Position numbers and translations under genes: made by a program
Origin: an uncultured Collinsella sp.
GTDB taxonomy: Bacteria > Actinomycetota > Coriobacteriia > Coriobacteriales > Coriobacteriaceae
Assembly (NCBI GenBank): GCA_900551195.1
Contig: URVD01000093.1
Location: 1 to 7,071, forward strand
Reading direction: 5' to 3'
Length of the DNA: 7,071 nucleotides
Shown here: positions 5,217-7,071 of the stretch, piece after piece
Numbering within the stretch: the first letter of the stretch is position 1
Layout: the number at the start of each line of letters is the position of its first letter
The notes under the pieces: model-generated
Databases searched by the model: none
Seen by the model: the letters and a program-made list of their open reading frames with translations, nothing else
Told to the model about the DNA's origin: nothing

Positions 5217-7071
5217 TTACCCCGTGTTCTGCAGTCCTGCCGAGACGCCGGTCACAGTCGAAAGAATCAGGCTCATGTACTCGGCCTTCTTCTCCTCGGC
5301 CATCTCGTCCTGGTTCATACGCACCTCGCGAAGGGCGCGGACCTGGGCGATGGACAGGGCGTCGACGTAGGGGTTACGCACGCGAACGGCGCAGCCGAGC
5401 ACGCGACGACGCTGCAGCGGCCATTCATCACCGACGATGGCAAGGACCCACTTACGGGTGAGCTGCATCTCGGTAAAGACCTTCTTGGACAGATCATCGC
5501 GGTCGCCCAGATGCAGATACATCTTGGCGATGCGCTGATCGGTCTTAGCAATCGACATCTCGATGTTGTCGATAAAGGTGCGGAAGAACGGCCACTCCTG
5601 GTAGGCAGCCTTGAGCTGGTCAAGATCGCCCAGCTGCTCGCAGGCGGTGCCCAGACCGTACCAAGCGGCCAGGTTAATGCGCGCCTGGCTCCAGCTGAAG
5701 ATCCACGGAATGGTACGCAGGTCGTCGAGCGACTTGGCACCCAAACCGCGCTTGGCCGGGCGCGAGCCAATCGGCAGCAGACCGACCTCGGTCAGCGGCG
5801 TCACGGTCGAGAACCACGGTGTAAAGTCCTCGGTGTTCAGCAGGTCCAGATAGCGTTCGTGGCTTGCAGTGTTGAGCTTCTCGGCCATATCCCAGAACTT
5901 CTGCGTGGTCTCGGTGTTGGTCTTCTCGACGCTCGGGGCCGACTGCAAAAGCGTTGCGGCGGCAACGGACTCAACATGGCGCTGAGCCAGCGTGCGGTTG
6001 CCGTAACGGGCAAAGATGACTTCGCCCTGCTCGGTAAGCTTAAAGAAGCAGTTGACCGAACCCTTGGGCTGCGCCAGCACGGCCTTGTTGGCCGGGCCGC
6101 CACCACGGCCCACGGCACCGCCGCGACCGTGCATGAGCACCAGGTCGATATCGTTCTTCTCGGCCCACTTGGCAATGCGCTCCTGCGCGGAGTGCAGCGC
6201 GAGCATGGCCGTGGTAGGACCGGCATCCTTGGAGGAGTCGGAATAGCCCAGCATGACCTCCATGCGGCGGTTGGTCTGGGCAAGGCGCTTTTGCACCACG
6301 GGCAGCGTAAGCATCTGATCGAGCACGTCGACGCAGCCCTCGAGGTCCTCGAGCTGCTCGAACAACGGGATCACGTCGAGCTCGGGGACATCCTCCTCGT
6401 GTGCAAAGGACAGGTGCGCCAGCTCAAAGACGTCGGCCACATGCTGAGCGCTCTTGGTAAACGAGATGATGTAGCGGTGCGCCATCTTCTTGCCGTAGCG
6501 CTTTTGGATGGAGCCGATAGCGCGGAAGGTATCGATGACCTCGCGCGTCATGGGCTGCAGGTCGCCATGGATACCGTTCTCGTGGATATCCTTAAGGGCG
6601 CGGGCATGCACCACGGAGTGCTGACGGAACTCCATCTCGACCATATGGAAGCCGAAGGACTCGACCTGCCAGATGATGGTCTGGACCGGGCCGTAGGCAG
6701 CACGGACGGCACCGCAGGCGGCCAGGGAGCGCTGAACGACACGCAGGTCATCCAAGAACTCGTCTGCGCTGTGGTACATGGTGTCGGTGATGCGACGCAC
6801 GGTGGCGTTCAGACGGTCGGCCATGACGAGCATGACGGCGCGATGCGGCTCGTGCTCGGAGATCAGCTCGGCGCGTGCGGTGTACTGGGTGCTCATCTCG
6901 ACCTGATGGTTCCACAGGTTGATGAGCTCGGCAGACGGCTTGCTGTAGGTGGCCTCGAGCGTGAGGTTGCGGCCGATGCGGCGGCACTTGTCCTCGAGCT
7001 TGAGCACCATGTGGGTGAAGTACTTGGCGGCGACCTCACGGCTCACCTTGGCGGTGACGTTGGGGTTACCG
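5217..7071 (-). CDS. ppc: Phosphoenolpyruvate carboxylase, C-terminal two-thirds (5' end beyond window)
   Basis: The enzyme carboxylates phosphoenolpyruvate with bicarbonate to give oxaloacetate and phosphate, an anaplerotic cytoplasmic step. The open frame begins at the right edge with GNPNVT, matching the conserved GGDRDGNPNVT motif near residue 215 of the E. coli enzyme, and runs 617 residues to TAA at 5217. The N-terminal part, with the first catalytic histidine, is therefore outside the window. Visible signatures are GYSDSSKDAG with its lysine (codon 6228-6230), the glycine-rich active-site loop GRGGAVGRGGGP (6093-6128) with both arginines, GSRPAKR, and IPWIFSWSQ. The protein ends QNTG. 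Residues equivalent to the E. coli aspartate-inhibitor site also appear kept: Lys in IAKTD (5544-5546), Arg in RVRNPY (5376-5378) and the near-terminal Asn (5226-5228). The region between GNPNVT and the active-site lysine is shorter than in E. coli, a compact form. A GTG at 7046 is internal and not the start. Confidence 0.96.
   Translation of the reverse strand, partial: GNPNVTAKVSREVAAKYFTHMVLKLEDKCRRIGRNLTLEATYSKPSAELINLWNHQVEMSTQYTARAELISEHEPHRAVMLVMADRLNATVRRITDTMYHSADEFLDDLRVVQRSLAACGAVRAAYGPVQTIIWQVESFGFHMVEMEFRQHSVVHARALKDIHENGIHGDLQPMTREVIDTFRAIGSIQKRYGKKMAHRYIISFTKSAQHVADVFELAHLSFAHEEDVPELDVIPLFEQLEDLEGCVDVLDQMLTLPVVQKRLAQTNRRMEVMLGYSDSSKDAGPTTAMLALHSAQERIAKWAEKNDIDLVLMHGRGGAVGRGGGPANKAVLAQPKGSVNCFFKLTEQGEVIFARYGNRTLAQRHVESVAAATLLQSAPSVEKTNTETTQKFWDMAEKLNTASHERYLDLLNTEDFTPWFSTVTPLTEVGLLPIGSRPAKRGLGAKSLDDLRTIPWIFSWSQARINLAAWYGLGTACEQLGDLDQLKAAYQEWPFFRTFIDNIEMSIAKTDQRIAKMYLHLGDRDDLSKKVFTEMQLTRKWVLAIVGDEWPLQRRRVLGCAVRVRNPYVDALSIAQVRALREVRMNQDEMAEEKKAEYMSLILSTVTGVSAGLQNTG

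Noticed and set aside
7044..7046. GTG as the start of phosphoenolpyruvate carboxylase
   Set aside because: The frame continues to the edge with GNPNVTAK, a conserved internal motif of the family, so the gene is cut by the window rather than short.

Overview
The window is GC-rich with a conventional coding pattern, and all five recognisable genes lie on the minus strand. The base composition, the compact phosphoenolpyruvate carboxylase, the cytoplasmic DUF1593 protein and the palindrome-rich intergenic DNA suggest a gut actinobacterium of the class Coriobacteriia, possibly Collinsella. This is an inference from style and not a database match. Both window edges cut through genes.

Layout in transcription order, right to left. 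The right end (5217 to the edge) holds the C-terminal ~617 residues of phosphoenolpyruvate carboxylase (ppc). Its N-terminal part lies outside the window. A 279-base gap follows, containing a strong hairpin with a UUCG-type loop that probably ends ppc transcription. Next is a complete 503-residue protein of the DUF1593 / Sde182 nucleoside-hydrolase-like family (3426-4937), followed by an intrinsic terminator at 3349-3378.

The intergenic stretch 3078-3425 is the most structured DNA in the window. It carries a perfect 27-bp inverted repeat with a 6-nt spacer (3199-3258). Eight bases further on is a 22-bp inverted repeat with one mismatch (3267-3336). These look like short non-coding palindromic repeat elements.

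The left part (1-3077) is a tight three-gene operon: a DUF4428-type protein with a zinc ribbon at each end, a membrane-anchored protein with two TFIIB-type zinc ribbons, and an SPFH (band 7) protein of the YdjI / 'virion core protein-like' type cut by the left edge. The gaps are 24 and 48 bases, each downstream gene has its own ribosome-binding site, and no terminator separates them. The set resembles the zinc-ribbon plus SPFH partners of PspA in Bacillus subtilis (YdjG/YdjH/YdjI). The likely role is a membrane-associated scaffold or envelope-stress complex, although its biochemical activity is unknown. PspA itself is not in the window.

The three blocks (ppc, DUF1593 gene, SPFH operon) appear to be separate transcription units, with no evident functional link between them.
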